NCBI GenBank assembly: GCA_963402885.1
Contig: OY727100.1
Coordinates: 6,125,501 to 6,189,500 of the forward strand
Reading direction: 5' to 3'
DNA from: Antedon bifida
Lineage: Eukaryota; Echinodermata; Crinoidea; Comatulida; Antedonidae
Length of the DNA: 64,000 nucleotides
Position numbers and translations under genes: made by a program. The notes beneath the pieces are model-generated. The model was not told the origin of the DNA. It made no database searches and saw nothing but the letters and a program-made list of their open reading frames with translations. Below are positions 41,042 to 55,000 of this stretch, piece by piece. The first letter of the stretch is position 1. Each line of letters opens with the position of its first letter.

Positions 41042-42703
41042 AACAAGAAGAATGTACCAAGCAGTAAAAAACCTAAAACTTAACGAAAATAAAAGACTTG
41101 TGGTAGAAACAGAGTTCGGTATAACAACAAACGAAGAAGAGCAGGTAGAAATAATTAGCAATTTCTTTGAAAACGTCTATCACAAATCACAAGAAAAACC
41201 TATAAACGAAAACATTAAACCTATTGAAATGTAGTCTCCCTTTACAAGTGATGAAGTTGCCAAAGCAGCCAAATGCTTAAAAAATAATAAAAGCCCAGGA
41301 AGTGACCAAGTATACTCTGAAATGGTAAAATATGCACCTATAGAAGTTTTTAACCACATAGCAGAAATATATAACCAAACAGCTAAAACAGGAAACATAC
41401 CTAAAGAAATCAACGAAGGCATAGTGTATCCAATACCGAAACCAGGCAAGAAAAAAGGTCCACCAAAAAACATCCGACCCATCATCCTTCTGTCGGTTCT
41501 TAGGAAAATGCTAGCAATATGCTTACTTAATAGGATAAACGACAGATTAGATGAACATGTCCCTGTAACACAGGCCGCGTATCGCAGAGGACGAAGCACT
41601 ACTGAACATGTACATACATGCAAAATGAAAAGGCAATTGCGTCATCTAACTACGAAATAATATTACTACTGCTTGACATGACCAGTGCATTTGACACTGT
41701 GCGGAGGAATACTCTATTCGACATACTGACACATATATTACAAGATGATGAACTACACATGTTGAAAGTTTTGATAAACAATGTAAAATTAAGCGTTCGA
41801 ATTGGAAAACAGACAGGAAAATTGTTTACTACTACACTAGGAGTACCACAAGGTGACTGTATGTCTCCGATACTGTTCACACTATATCTAGCAAAGGCAC
41901 TCGAATCAGCAAACACAACACCACTACCCCTACAACAGCTTAATATCCAGATGCAGTATGCAGATGACATTTCATTTATTAGCGACTCAAAAGAACACAT
42001 AAGTAAAATAAAGAAAAATGTAACAGAGAAATTAGCAGAATTCAATCTAAAGATAAACGAAAGTAAAACAGAAGAATACCTAATAGGAAGAAATACCGAT
42101 AGTAAATGGGAAGAATGCAAATACCTCGGTAGTAACTTGGACACAGAAAAAGACATTAAAAGAAGAAAATCACTAGCAGCTATGGCATATAACAAGCTGA
42201 AGTCGTCGCTAGAACACAAAACGATGTCTATAGACGTGAAATCCCGTTTGTTTGACGCATACATAGCAAGTATTTTCTTATATAACAGTGAACTCTGGGT
42301 ACTAAACAAAAAATTACAAGAGAGTATAGATATATATCACAGGAAAATGTTGCGAAAGATGATAGATATTAAATTAACAGATAGAGTGTGTAACACGAAA
42401 ATATACGAGATAACAAAACAAGAAGAATGGAGTAAAAGAATTAAACGAAGGAGACTAAAATGGTATGGACACATAATTAGATTACCGGATGATACCCCAA
42501 TCAAACAAACAATGAAGGAAACTAACAGGAAAGTAAAACGACCGGTAGGAAGACCAAGAAATAACTGGATGATGGATGAATCAAATAAAGAAAGACTTAC
42601 AAGGACAAGTAGACACAAACACAATAACAAACCATACTGCCATAAACAGAAAAAATGGAAACAAATTGTGGAAAGCGTAATGTCGGAAGACGGAAAACGT
42701 TAA
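41042..42703 (+). pseudogene. Non-LTR reverse transcriptase, truncated, one stop and one frameshift
   Basis: Would copy element RNA into DNA at a nicked chromosomal target. In order it shows RRMYQAVKNLK, KNNKSPGSDQVYSEM (finger), NIRPIILLSVLRKML, QAAYRRGRSTTEHV, LLLLDMTSAFDTV (motif A Asp), LGVPQGDCMSPILF, YADDISFI (catalytic, 41957-41968), NESKTEEYLIG and KYLGSNL. The C-terminal region has RRLKWYGHIIRLPDD and RPVGRPRNNW, common in endonuclease-reverse transcriptase ORFs of several non-LTR clades. Damage: an in-frame TAG at 41232-41234 just before SPFTSDEVAKA, and a frameshift at about 41620-41640 between HTCKM and KAIASSNYE. From 41618 the frame is intact for 361 codons, so the copy is relatively young. 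No endonuclease is present. I leave the clade undecided; RTE-like is possible. Confidence 0.85.
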
Positions 42704-42724
42704 CAAGAAGAAGAAGAGAAGAAG
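41042..42724 (+). mobile_element. 5'-truncated non-LTR retrotransposon inserted in the satellite
   Basis: The satellite phrase AATTTTCGAATT is present directly before (41030-41041) and directly after (42725-42736) the element, giving a 12-bp target duplication. The 3' end is an AAG-rich microsatellite (about 42701-42724) in place of poly-A. The element begins inside the coding region, so the endonuclease half is absent, as expected of incomplete reverse transcription. The A-rich codon use separates it sharply from the surrounding satellite. TTAACAAGAAGAA occurs at both ends (41040 and 42700), possibly by chance or from microhomology at the 5' junction. Confidence 0.9.
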
Positions 42725-45700
42725 AATTTTCGAATTTTAAAAAGTGGAAATTTTTGCCATTTTTGAAAAAATTCCTATGGTCCCACGCAGGGAAATTTTC
42801 GGAAAATATCCAAATTTCGACCCTTTTATTTTTTGCTATAACTAGTTACTATGGCTCTATAAGATGATGTTAGAACAATATATTTGCATAAATGGCCATA
42901 TTATAGCATAATTATTGAATTTTAAAAAGTGGGATTTTTTGCCATTTTCGAAAAAATTCCTATGGTTCCCCGCAGGAAAATTTTATAAAAATGGCCAAAT
43001 TTCGACCCTTTTATTTTTTGACATAACTAGTTACTATGGCTCTATAAGATGATGTTAGCAAAATATATGTGTATAAATGGCAATATTATGACATAATTTT
43101 TGAATTTTAAAAAGTAGAAATTGTTTCCATTTTTCAATAAAATTCCTATGGTCCCCCGCAAGAAAATTTTCGAAAAATGGCCAAATTTCGACCCTTTTAT
43201 TTTTTGACATAATTCGTTACTATGGCTCTATAAGATGATGTTTGCAAAATATATCTGTAAAAATGGCAATATTATAGCATAATTATTTAATTTTAAAAAG
43301 TGGAAAATGTTGCCATTTTTTCGACCCTTTTATTTCTTTGACATAACTAGTTGCTATGTCTCTATAAGCTGATGTTAGCAAAATATATCTGTATAAATGG
43401 CAACAATATAGCATAATTTTTGAATTTTGAAAAGTGGAAATTTTTTCCATTTTGCGAAAAAATTCATGTGGTCCCCCGTAGGGAAATTTTCGGAAAATGT
43501 CCAAATTTCGACCCTTTTATTTGTTGACATAACTAGTTACTATGGCTCTATAAGATGATGTTAGCACAATATATGTGCATAAATGGCAATATTATAACAT
43601 AATTATTAAATTTAAAAAAGTGGAAAATTTTGCCATTTTTCGAAAAAATTCATATAGTCCCCCGCAGGGAAATTTTCGAAAAATGGCCAAATTTCGACCT
43701 TTTTATTTTTTGACATAACTCGTTACTATGGCTTTATAAGATGATGTTAACACAATATATGTGCATAAATGGCAATATTATAGCCTAATTATTGAATTTT
43801 AAATGGTGGACATTTTGGTTAATGTTAGCAAGTATAAATGGCAATATTATAGCATAATTATTGAATTTTAAAAAGTGGGAATTTTTGCCATTTTTCAAAA
43901 AAATGGTCCCCCACAGGAAAATTTTCGAAAAATGGCCAAATTTCAACCCTTTTAATTTTTGACATAACTAGTTACTATGAATCTATAAGATGGTGTTAGC
44001 AAAATATATGTGTATAAATGGCAATATTATAGCATAATTTTTGAATTTTAAAAAGTGGAAATTGTTTCAATTTTTCAATAAAATTTCGATGGTCCCCGGC
44101 AGGAAAATTTTCTAAAATGGCCAAATTTCGACACTTTTATTTTTTGATGTAACTAGTTACTATGGCTCTATAAGATGATGTTAACACAATATATGTGCAT
44201 AAATGGCAATATTATAGCATGATTATTGAATTTTAAAAAGTGTAAAATTTTTCCATTTTTTGACCCTTTTGTTTTTTGACATAACTAGTTGCTATGGCTC
44301 TATAAGATGATGTTAGCACAATATATGTGCATAAATGGCAATATTAAAACATAGTTTTGGAATTTTAGAAAGTGGAAATTTTTGCCATTTAAAAAAAAAA
44401 ATTCCTATGGTCCCCCGTAGGGAAATTTTCGAAAAATGGCCAAATTTTCACCCTTTTATATGTCTCTATAAGATGATGTTAACACAATTTATGTGCATAA
44501 AAAGCAATATTATAGCCTAATTATTGAATTTTAAAAGGTGGTAATTTTTTGACATAACTAGTTACTATGGATCTATAAGATGATGTTAGCACAATATATG
44601 TGCATAAATGGCAATATTATAACATAATATTAGAATTTTAGAAAGTGGAAATTTTGGCCATTTTTTGAAAAAAAGTTTCTATGGTCCCCCGTAGAGAAAT
44701 TTTCGAAAAATGGCCAAATTTCGACCCTTTTATTTTTTGACATAACTAGTTACGATGGCTCTATAAGATGATGTTAACACAATATATGTGAATAAATGGC
44801 AATATTATAGCATAATTATTGAATTTTAAAAAGTGGAAAATTTTGCCATTCTTCGAAAAAAATCCTATGGTCCCACGCAGGGAAATTTTCGAATAAAGGC
44901 CAAATTTCGATCCTTTTATTTTTTGACATAATTAGTTACTATGGCTCTATAAGATGATGTTAGCACAATATATTTGCATAAATGGCAATATTATAGCATA
45001 ATTATTGAATTTTAAAAAGTAGGAATTTTTGCCATTTTTCGAAAAAATTCCTATGGTCCCCCGCAGGGAAATTTTCGGAAAATATCCAAATTTCAACCCT
45101 TTTATTTTTTGAAATAACTAGTTACTATGGCTCTATAAGATGATGTTAGAACAATATATTTGCATAAATGGCAATATTATAGCCTAATTATTGAATTTTA
45201 AAAGGTGGAAATTTTGGTTATTTTTTGAAAAAATTCCTGTGGTCCCCCGTAGGAAAATTTTCGAAAAATGTCCAAATTTCGACCCTTTTATTTTTTGATG
45301 TAACTAGTTACTATGGCTCTATTAGATGATGTTAGCACAATTATGTGCATAAATGGCAATATTATAGCATAATTATTGAATTTTAAAAAGTGGGAATTTT
45401 TGCCATTTTCGAAAAAATTTCTATGGTCCCCCGCAGGAAAATTTTCTAAAAATGGCCAAATTTCGACCCTTTTATTTTTTGACATAACTAGTTATTATGG
45501 CTCTATAAGATGATGTTAGCAAAATTTATGTGTATAAATGGCAATATTATGACATAATTTTTGAATTTTAAAAAGTGGAAATTGTTTCCATTTTTCAATA
45601 AAATTCCTATGGTCCCCCGCAGGAAAATTTTCGAAAAATGGCCAAATTTCGACCCTTTTATTTTTTGATGTAACTAGTTACTATGGCTCTATAAGATGAT

Positions 45701-45884
45701 GTTAGCACAATATATGTGCATAAATGGCAATATTATAGCATAATTATTGAATTTTAAAAAGTGGAAAATTTTGCCATTTTTCGACCCTTTTGTTTCTAGA
45801 CATAACTAGTTGCTATGGCTCTATAAGATGATGTTAACACAATATATGTGCATAAATGGCAATATTATAGCATAATTTTCGAAT

Positions 45885-45980
45885 TTTAAAAAGAGGAAAT
45901 TTTTACAATTTTTCGGAAAAATTCCTATGGTCCCCCGCAGGGAAATTTTCGGAAAATTGTAAAAATTTCCACTTTTTAAA
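45885..45980. repeat. Extended palindrome within one satellite unit
   Basis: The left arm (45885-45925) and right arm (45941-45980) are near-perfect reverse complements, including AAAATTGTAAAAATTTCC, separated by a loop around TATGGTCCCCCGCA. In ordinary units of this type (for example about 47180-47250) the right side reads GGAAAATATCCAAATTTCG. Here the middle bases are replaced by the reverse complement of the left arm. This extends the stem of the normal hairpin to about 40 bp. Confidence 0.85.
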
Positions 45981-48900
45981 TTTCGACGCTTTTATTTTTT
46001 GACATAACTAGTTACTATGGCTCTATAAGATGATGTTAGAACAATATATTTGCATAAATGGCCATATTATAGCATAATTATTGAATTTTAAAAAGTGGGA
46101 ATTTTTGCCATTTTCGAAAAAATTTCTATGGTCCCCCGCAGGAAAATTTTCTAAAAATGGCCAAATTTCGACCCTTTTATTTTTTGACATAACTAGTTAT
46201 TATGGCTCTATAAGATGATGTTAGCAAAATATATGTGTATAAATGGCAATATTATGGCATAATTTTTGAATTTTAAAAAGTGGAAATTGTTTCCATTTTC
46301 CATAAAATTCCTATGGTCCCCCGCAGGAAAATTTTCAAAAAATGGCCAAATTTCGACCCTTTTATTTTTTGATGTAACTAGTTACTATGGCTCTATAAGA
46401 TGATGTTAGCACAATATATGTGCATAAATGGCAATATTATAGCATAATTATTGAATTTTAAAAAGTGGAAAATTTTGCCATTTTTCGACCCTTTTGTTTC
46501 TAGACATAACTAGTTGCTATGGCTCTATAAGATGATGTTAGCACAATATATGTGCATAAATGGCAATATTATAACATAATTTTGGAATTTTAGAAAGTGG
46601 AAATGTTGGCCATTTTTTGAAAAAATTTCTGTGGTCCCCCGTAGGAAAATTTTCGAAAAATGTCCAAATTTCGACCCTTTTTTTGTTGACATAACTAGTT
46701 ACTATGGCTCTATAGGATGATGTTAGCACAATATATTTGCATAAATGGCAATATTATAGCATATAAATGGCAATATTATAGCATAATTTTCGAATTTTAA
46801 AAAGTGGAAATTTTTGCCATTTTTCAAAAAAATTCCTATGGTCCCCCGCAGGGAAATTTTCGGAAAATATCCAAATTTCGACTCTTCTATTTTTTGACAT
46901 AACTAGTTACTATGGCTCTATAAGATGATGTTAGAACAATATATTTGCATAAATGGCAATATTATAGCCTAATTATTGAATTTTAAAAGGTGGAAATTTT
47001 GGTTATTTTTTGAAAAAATTCCTGTGGTTCCCCGTAGGAAAATTTTCGAAAAATGTCCAAATTTCGACCCTTTTTTTTTGACATAACTAGTTACTATGGC
47101 TCTATAGGATGATGTTAGCACAATATATTTGCATAAATGGCAATATTATAGCATAATTTTCGAATTTTAAAAAGTGGAAATTTTTACAATTTTTCGGAAA
47201 AATTCCTATGGTCCCCCGCAGGGAAATTTTCGGAAAATATCCAAATTTCGACCCTTTTATTTTTTGACATAACTAATTACTATGGCTCTATAAGATGATG
47301 TTAGAACAATATATTTGTATAAATGGCCATATTATAGAATAATTATTGAATTTTAAAAAGTGGGAATTTTTGCCATTTTCGAAAAAATTCCTATGGTCCT
47401 CGGCAGGAAAATTTTCTAAAAATGGCCAAATTTCGACCCTTTTATTTTTTGACATAACTAGTTACTATGGCTCTATAAGATGATGTTAGCAAAATATATG
47501 TGTATAAATGGCAATATTATGACATAATTTTTGAATTTTAAAAAGTGGAAATTGTTTCCATTTTCCATAAAATTCCTATGGTCCCCCGCAGGAAAATTTT
47601 CAAAAAATGGCCAAATTTCGACCCTTTTATTTTTTGATGTAACTAGTTACTATGGCTCTATAAGATGATGTTAGCACAATATATGTGCATAAATGGCAAT
47701 ATTATAGCATAATTATTGAATTTTAAAAAGTGGAAAATTTTGCCATTTTTCGACCCTTTTGTTTCTAGACATAACTAGTTGCTATGGCTCTATAAGATGA
47801 TGTTAGCACAATATATGTGCATAAATGGCAATATTATAACATAATTTTGTAATTTTAGAAAGTGGAAATGTTGGCCATTTTTAGAAAAAAAATTCCTATG
47901 GTCCCCCGCAGGGAAATTTTCGAAAAATGGCCAAATTTTCACCCTTGTATTTTTTGACATAACTTGTTACTATGGCTCTATAAGATGATGTTATTTTTTG
48001 AAAACATTTCTGTGGTCCCCCGTAGGAAAATTTTCGAAAAATGTCCAAATTTCGACCCTTTTTTTTTTGACATAACTAGTTACTATGGTTCTATAGGATG
48101 ATGTTAGCACAATATATTTGCATAAATGGCAATATTATAGCATATAAATGGCAATATTATAGCATAATTTTCGAATTTTAAAAAGTGGAAATTTTTGCCA
48201 TTTTTCAAAAAAATTCCTATGGTCCCCCGCAGGGAAATTTTCGGAAAATATCCAAATTTCGACTCTTCTATTTTTTGACATAACTAGTTACTATGGCTCT
48301 ATAAGATGATGTTAGAACAATATATTTGCATAAATGGCAATATTATAGCCTAATTATTGAATTTTAAAAGGTGGAAATTTTGGTTATTTTTTGAAAAAAT
48401 TCCTGTGGTCCCCCGTAGGAAAATTTTCGAAAAATGTCCAAATTTCGACCCTTTTTTTTTTACATAACTAGTTACTATGGCTCTATAGGATGATGTTAGC
48501 ACAATATATTTGCATAAATGGCAATATTATAGCATAATTTTCGAATTTTAAAAAGTGGAAATTTTTACAATTTTTCCGAAAAATTCCTATGGTCCCCCGC
48601 AGGGAAATTTTCGGAAAATATCCAAATTTCGACCCTTTTATTTTTTGACATAACTAATTACTATGGCTCTATAAGATGATGTTAGAACAATATATTTGCA
48701 TAAATGGCCATATTATAGAATAATTATTGAATTTTAAAAAGTGGGAATTTTTGCCATTTTCGAAAAAATTCCTATGGTCCTCGGCAGGAAAATTTTCGAA
48801 AAATGTCCAAATTTCGACCCTTTTTTTTTTGACATAACTAGTTACTATGGCTCTATAGGATGATGTTAGCACAATATATTTGCATAAATGGCAATATTAT

Positions 48901-51180
48901 AGCATATAAATGGCAATATTATAGCATAATTTTCGAATTTTAAAAAGTGGAAATTTTTGCCATTTTTCAAAAAAATTCCTATGGTCCCCCGCAGGGAAAT
49001 TTTCGGAAAATATCCAAATTTCGACTCTTCTATTTTTTGACATAACTAGTTACTATGGCTCTATAAGATGATGTTAGAACAATATATTTGCATAAATGGC
49101 AATATTATAGCCTAATTATTGAATTTTAAAAGGTGGAAATTTTGGTTATTTTTTGAAAAAATTCCTGTGGTCCCCCGTAGGAAAATTTTCGAAAAATGTC
49201 CAAATTTCGACCCTTTTTTTTTTACATAACTAGTTACTATGGCTCTATAGGATGATGTTAGCACAATATATTTGCATAAATGGCAATATTATAGCATAAT
49301 TTTCGAATTTTAAAAAGTGGAAATTTTTACAATTTTTCCGAAAAATTCCTATGGTCCCCCGCAGGGAAATTTTCGGAAAATATCCAAATTTCGACCCTTT
49401 TATTTTTTGACATAACTAATTACTATGGCTCTATAAGATGATGTTAGAACAATATATTTGCATAAATGGCCATATTATAGAATAATTATTGAATTTTAAA
49501 AAGTGGGAATTTTTGCCATTTTCGAAAAAATTCCTATGGTCCTCGGCAGGAAAATTTTCTAAAAATGGCCAAATTTCGACCCTTTTATTTTTTGACATAA
49601 CTAGTTACTATGGCTCTATAAGATGATGTTAGCAAAATATATGTGTATAAATGGCAATATTATGGCATAATTTTTGAATTTTAAAAAGTGGAAATTGTTT
49701 CCATTTTCCATAAAATTCCTATGGTCCCCCGCAGGAAAATTTTCAAAAAATGGCCAAATTTCGACCCTTTTATTTTTTGATGTAACTAGTTACTATGGCT
49801 CTATAAGATGATGTTAGCACAATATATGTGCATAAATGGCAATATTATAGCATAATTATTTAATTTTAAAAAGTGGAAAATTTTGCCATTTTTCGACCCT
49901 TTTGTTTCTAGACATAACTAGTTGCTATGGCTCTATAAGATGATGTTAGCACAATATATGTGCATAAATGGCAATATTATAATATAATTTTGGAATTTTA
50001 GAAAGTGGAAATTTTGGTTATTTTTTGAAAACATTTCTGTGGTCCCCCGTAGGAAAATTTTCGAAAAATGTCCAAATTTCAACCCTTTTTTTTTTGACAT
50101 AACTAGTTACTATGGCTCTATAGGATGATGTTAGCACAATATATTTGCATAAATGGCAATATTATAGCTTTATTATTGAATTTTAAAAGGTGGAAATTTT
50201 GGTTATTTTTTGAAAAAATTCCTATGGTCCCCCGTAGGAAAATTTTCGAAAAATGTCCAAATTTCGACCTTTTTTTTGACATAACTAGTTACTATGGCTC
50301 TATAAGATGATGTTAGAACAATATATTTGCATAAATGGCCATATTATAGCATAATTATTGAATTTTAAAAAATGGGAATTTTTGACATTTTCGAAAAAAT
50401 TCCTATGGTCCCCCGCAGGAAAATTTTCTAAAAATGGCCAAATTTCGACCCTTTTATTTTTTGACATAACTAGTTACTATGGCTCTATAAGATGATGTTA
50501 GCAAAATTTATGTGTATAAATGGCAATATTATGACATAATTTTTGAATTTTAAAAAGTGGAAATTGTTTCCATTTTTCAATAAAATTCCTATGGTCCCCC
50601 GCAGGAAAATTTTCAAAAAATGGCCAAATTTCGACCCTTTTATTTTTTGATGTAACTAGTTACTATGGCTCTATAAGATGATGTTAGCACAATATATGTG
50701 CATAAATGGCAATATTATAGCATAATTATTGAATTTTAAAAAGCGGAAAATTTTTCCATTTTTCGACCCTTTTGTTTCTAGACATAACTAGTTGCTATGG
50801 CTCTAAAAGATGATGTTAGCACAATATATGTGCATAAATGGCAATATTATAACATAATTTTGGAATTTTAAAAAGTGGAAATGTTGGCCATTTTTCGAAA
50901 AAAATTCCTATGGTCCCCCGCAGGGAAACTTTCGAAAAATGGCCAAATTTTCACCCTTTTATTTTTTGACATAACTCGTTACTATGGCTATATAAGATGA
51001 TGTTAACACAATATATGTGCATAAATGGCAATATTATAGCCTAATTATTGAATTTTAAAAGGTGGAAATTTTGGTTATTTTTTGAAAAACATTCCTGTGG
51101 TCCCCCGTAGGAAAATTTTCGAAAAATGTCCAAATTTCGACCCTTTTTTTTGGACATAACTAGTTACTATGGCTCTATAG

Positions 51181-52000
51181 GATGATGTTAGCACATTGCA
51201 TAAATGGCAATATTATAGCATAATTTTCGAATTTTAAAAAGTGGAAATTTTTGCCACTTTTCGAAAAAATTCCTATGGTCCTGCGCAGGGAAATTTTCGG
51301 AAAATATCCAAATTTCGACGCTTTTTTTTTTGACATAACTAGTTACTATGGCTCTATAGGATGATGTTAGCACAATATATTTGCATAAATGGCAATATTA
51401 TAGCATATAAATGGCAATATTATAGCATAATTTTCGAATTTTAAAAAGTGGAAATTTTTGCCATTTTTCAAAAAAATTCCTATGGTCCCCCGCAGGGAAA
51501 TTTTCGGAAAATATCCAAATTTCGACTCTTCTATTTTTTGACATAACTAGTTACTATGGCTCTATAAGATGATGTTAGAACAATATATTTGCATAAATGG
51601 CAATATTATAGCCTAATTATTGAATTTTAAAAGGTGGAAATTTTGGTTATTTTTTGAAAAAATTCCTGTGGTCCCCCGTAGGAAAATTTTCGAAAAATGT
51701 CCAAATTTCGACCCTTTTTTTTTTACATAACTAGTTACTATGGCTCTATAGGATGATGTTAGCACAATATATTTGCATAAATGGCAATATTATAGCATAA
51801 TTTTCGAATTTTAAAAAGTGGAAATTTTTACAATTTTTCCGAAAAATTCCTATGGTCCCCCGCAGGGAAATTTTCGGAAAATATCCAAATTTCGACCCTT
51901 TTATTTTTTGACATAACTAATTACTATGGCTCTATAAGATGATGTTAGAACAATATATTTGTATAAATGGCCATATTATAGAATAATTATTGAATTTTAA
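51181..52000. repeat. Higher-order segment repeated 5771 bp downstream
   Basis: The segment with CCTATGGTCCTGCGCAGGG (CTGCGC at 51281) recurs with its context at 57052, an offset of 5771 bp. Open frames at 51188-51373 and 56959-57144 keep the same offset and the same encoded residues. A tag in this family is a local partial duplication, ATAAATGGCAATATTATAGC twice in a row near 51390, also seen near 46750, 48130, 48890, 55410, 57160 and 58620. The exact length of the repeated block was not fully traced. Confidence 0.65.
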
Positions 52001-55000
52001 AAAGTGGGAATTTTTGCCATTTTCGAAAAAATTCCTATGGTCCTCGGCAGGAAAATTTTTTCTAAAAATGGCCAAATTTCGACCCTTTTATTTTTTGACA
52101 TAACTAGTTACTATGGCTCTATAAGATGATGTTAGCAAAATATATGTGTATAAATGGCAATATTATATCCTAATTATTGAAATGAAATTAGAAATAAATG
52201 GCAATATTATAACATAATTTAGGAATGTTAAAAACTGGAAATGTTGGCCATTTTTCGAAAAAAATTCCTATGGTCCCCCGCAGGAAAATTTTCGAAAAAT
52301 GGCCAAATTTTCACCCTTTTATTTTTTGACATAACTCGTTACTATGGCTCTATAAGATGTTAACACAATATATGTGCATAAATGGCAATATTATAGCTTT
52401 ATTATTGAATTTTAAAAGGTGGAAATTTTGGTTATTTTTTGAAAAAATTCCTGTGGTCCCCCGTAGGAAAATTTTTGAAAAATGTCCAAATTTCGACCTT
52501 TTTTTTGACATAACTAGTTACTATGGCTCTATAAGATGATGTTAGAACAATATATTTGCATAAATGGCCATATTATAGCATAATTATTGAATTTTAAAAA
52601 ATGGGAATTTTTGACATTTTCGAAAAAATTCCTATGGTCCCCCGCAGGAAAATTTTCTAAAAATGGCCAAATTTCGACCCTTTTATTTTTTGACATAACT
52701 AGTTACTATGGCTCTATAAGATGATGTTAGCAAAATTTATGTGTATAAATGGCAATATTATGACATAATTTTTGAATTTTAAAAAGTGGAAATTGTTTCC
52801 ATTTTTCAATAAAATTCCTATGGTGCCCCGCAGGAAAATTTTCAAAAAATGGCCAAATTTCGACCCTTTTATTTTTTGATGTAACTAGTTACTATGGCTC
52901 TATAAGATGATGTTAGCACAATATATGTGCATAAATGGCAATATTATAGCATAATTATTGAATTTTAAAAAGCGGAAAATTTTTCCATTTTTCGACCCTT
53001 TTGTTTCTAGACATAACTAGTTGCTATGGCTCTATAAGATGATGTTAGCACAATATATGTGCATAAATGGCAATATTATAACATAATTTTGGAATTTTAA
53101 AAAGTGGAAATGTTGGCCATTTTTCGAAAAAAATTCCTATGGTCCCCCGCAGGGAAATTTTCGAAAAATGGCCAAATTTTCACCCTTTTATTTTTTGACA
53201 TAACTCGTTACTATGGCTATATAAGATGATGTTAACACAATATATGTGCATAAATGGCAATATTATAGCCTAATTATTGAATTTTAAAAGGTGGAAATTT
53301 TGGTTATTTTTTGAAAAAAATTCCTGTGGAAATTTTTGCCACTTTTCGAAAAAATTCCTATGGTCCTGCGTAGGAAAATTTTCGAAAAATGTCCAAATTT
53401 CCACCCTTTTTTTTTGACATAACTAGTTACTATGGCTCTATAGGATGATGTTAGCACATTGCATAAATGGCAATATTATAGCATAATTTTCGAATTTTAA
53501 AAAGTGGAAATTTTTGCCACTTTTCGAAAAAATTCCTATGGTCCTGCGCAGGGAAATTTTCGGAAAATATCCAAATTTCGACGCTTTTTTTTTTGACATA
53601 ACTAGTTACTATGGCTCTATACGATGATGTTAAAACAATATATTTGCATAAATGGCCATATTATAGCATAATTATTGAATTTTAAAAAGTGGGAATTTTT
53701 GCCATTTTCGAAAAAATTCATATGGTCCCCCGCAGGAAAATTATCTAAAAATGGCCAAATTTCGTCCCTTTTTTTTTTTGACATAACTAGTTACTATGGC
53801 TCTATAAGATGATGTTAGCAAAATATATGTGTATAAATGGCAATATTATGACATAATTTTTGAATTTTAAAAAGTGGAAATTGTTTCTATTTTTCAATAA
53901 AATTCCTATGGTCCCCCGCAGGAAAATTTTCGAAAAATTGCCAAATTTCGACCCTTTTATTTTTTGATGTAACTAGTTACTATGGCTCTATAAGATGATG
54001 TTTGCACAATATATGTGCATAAATGGCAATATTATAGCATAATTATTGAATTTTAAAAAGTGGAAAATTTCGCCATTTTTCGACCCTTTTGTTTCTAGAC
54101 ATAACTAGTTGCTATGGCTCTATAAGATGATGTTAGCACAATATATGTGCATAAATGGCAATATTATAACATAATTTTGGAATTTTAGAAAGTGGAAATG
54201 TTGGCCATTTTTAGAAAAAAATTCGTATGGTCCCCCTCAGGGAAATTTTCGAAAATTGGCCAAATTTTTACCCTTTTATTTTTTGACATAACTCATTACT
54301 ATGGCTCTATAAGATGATGGTAACACAATGTATGTGCATAAATGGCAATATTATAGCCTAATTATTGATTTTTAAAAGGTGGAAATTTTGGTTATTTTTT
54401 GAAAAAATTCCTGTGGTCCTCCGTAGGAAAATTTTCGAAAAATGTCCAAATTTCGACCCATTTTTTTTTTGACATAACTAGTTACTATGGCTCTATAGGA
54501 TGATGTTAGCACAATATATTTGCATAAATGACAATATTATAGCATAATTTTCGAATTTTAAAAAGTGGACATTTTTGCCATTTTTCGAAAAAATTCCTAT
54601 GGTCCCCCGCAGAGAAATTTTCGGAAAATATCAAAATTTCGACCCTTTTATTTTTTGACATAACTAGTTACTATGGCTCTATAAGATGATGTTAGAACAA
54701 TATATTTGCATAAATGGCCATATTATAGCATAATTATTGAATTTTAAAAAGTGGGAATTTTTGCCATTTTCGAAAAAATTCCTATGGTCCCCCGCAGGAA
54801 AATTTTCTAAAAATGGCCAAATTTCGACCCTTTTATTTTTTGACATAACTAGTTACTATGGCTCTATAAGATGATGTTAGCAAAATATATGTGTATAAAT
54901 GGCAATATTATGGCATAATTTTTTAGTTTTAAAAAGTGGAAATTGTTTCCATTTTTCAATAAAATTCCTATGGTCCCCCGCAGGAAAATTTTCGAAAAAT

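Noticed and set aside
41180-42630. Minus-strand open frames opposite the reverse transcriptase
   Set aside because: They are antisense shadows of the plus-strand reverse transcriptase, which has all the expected motifs in order.
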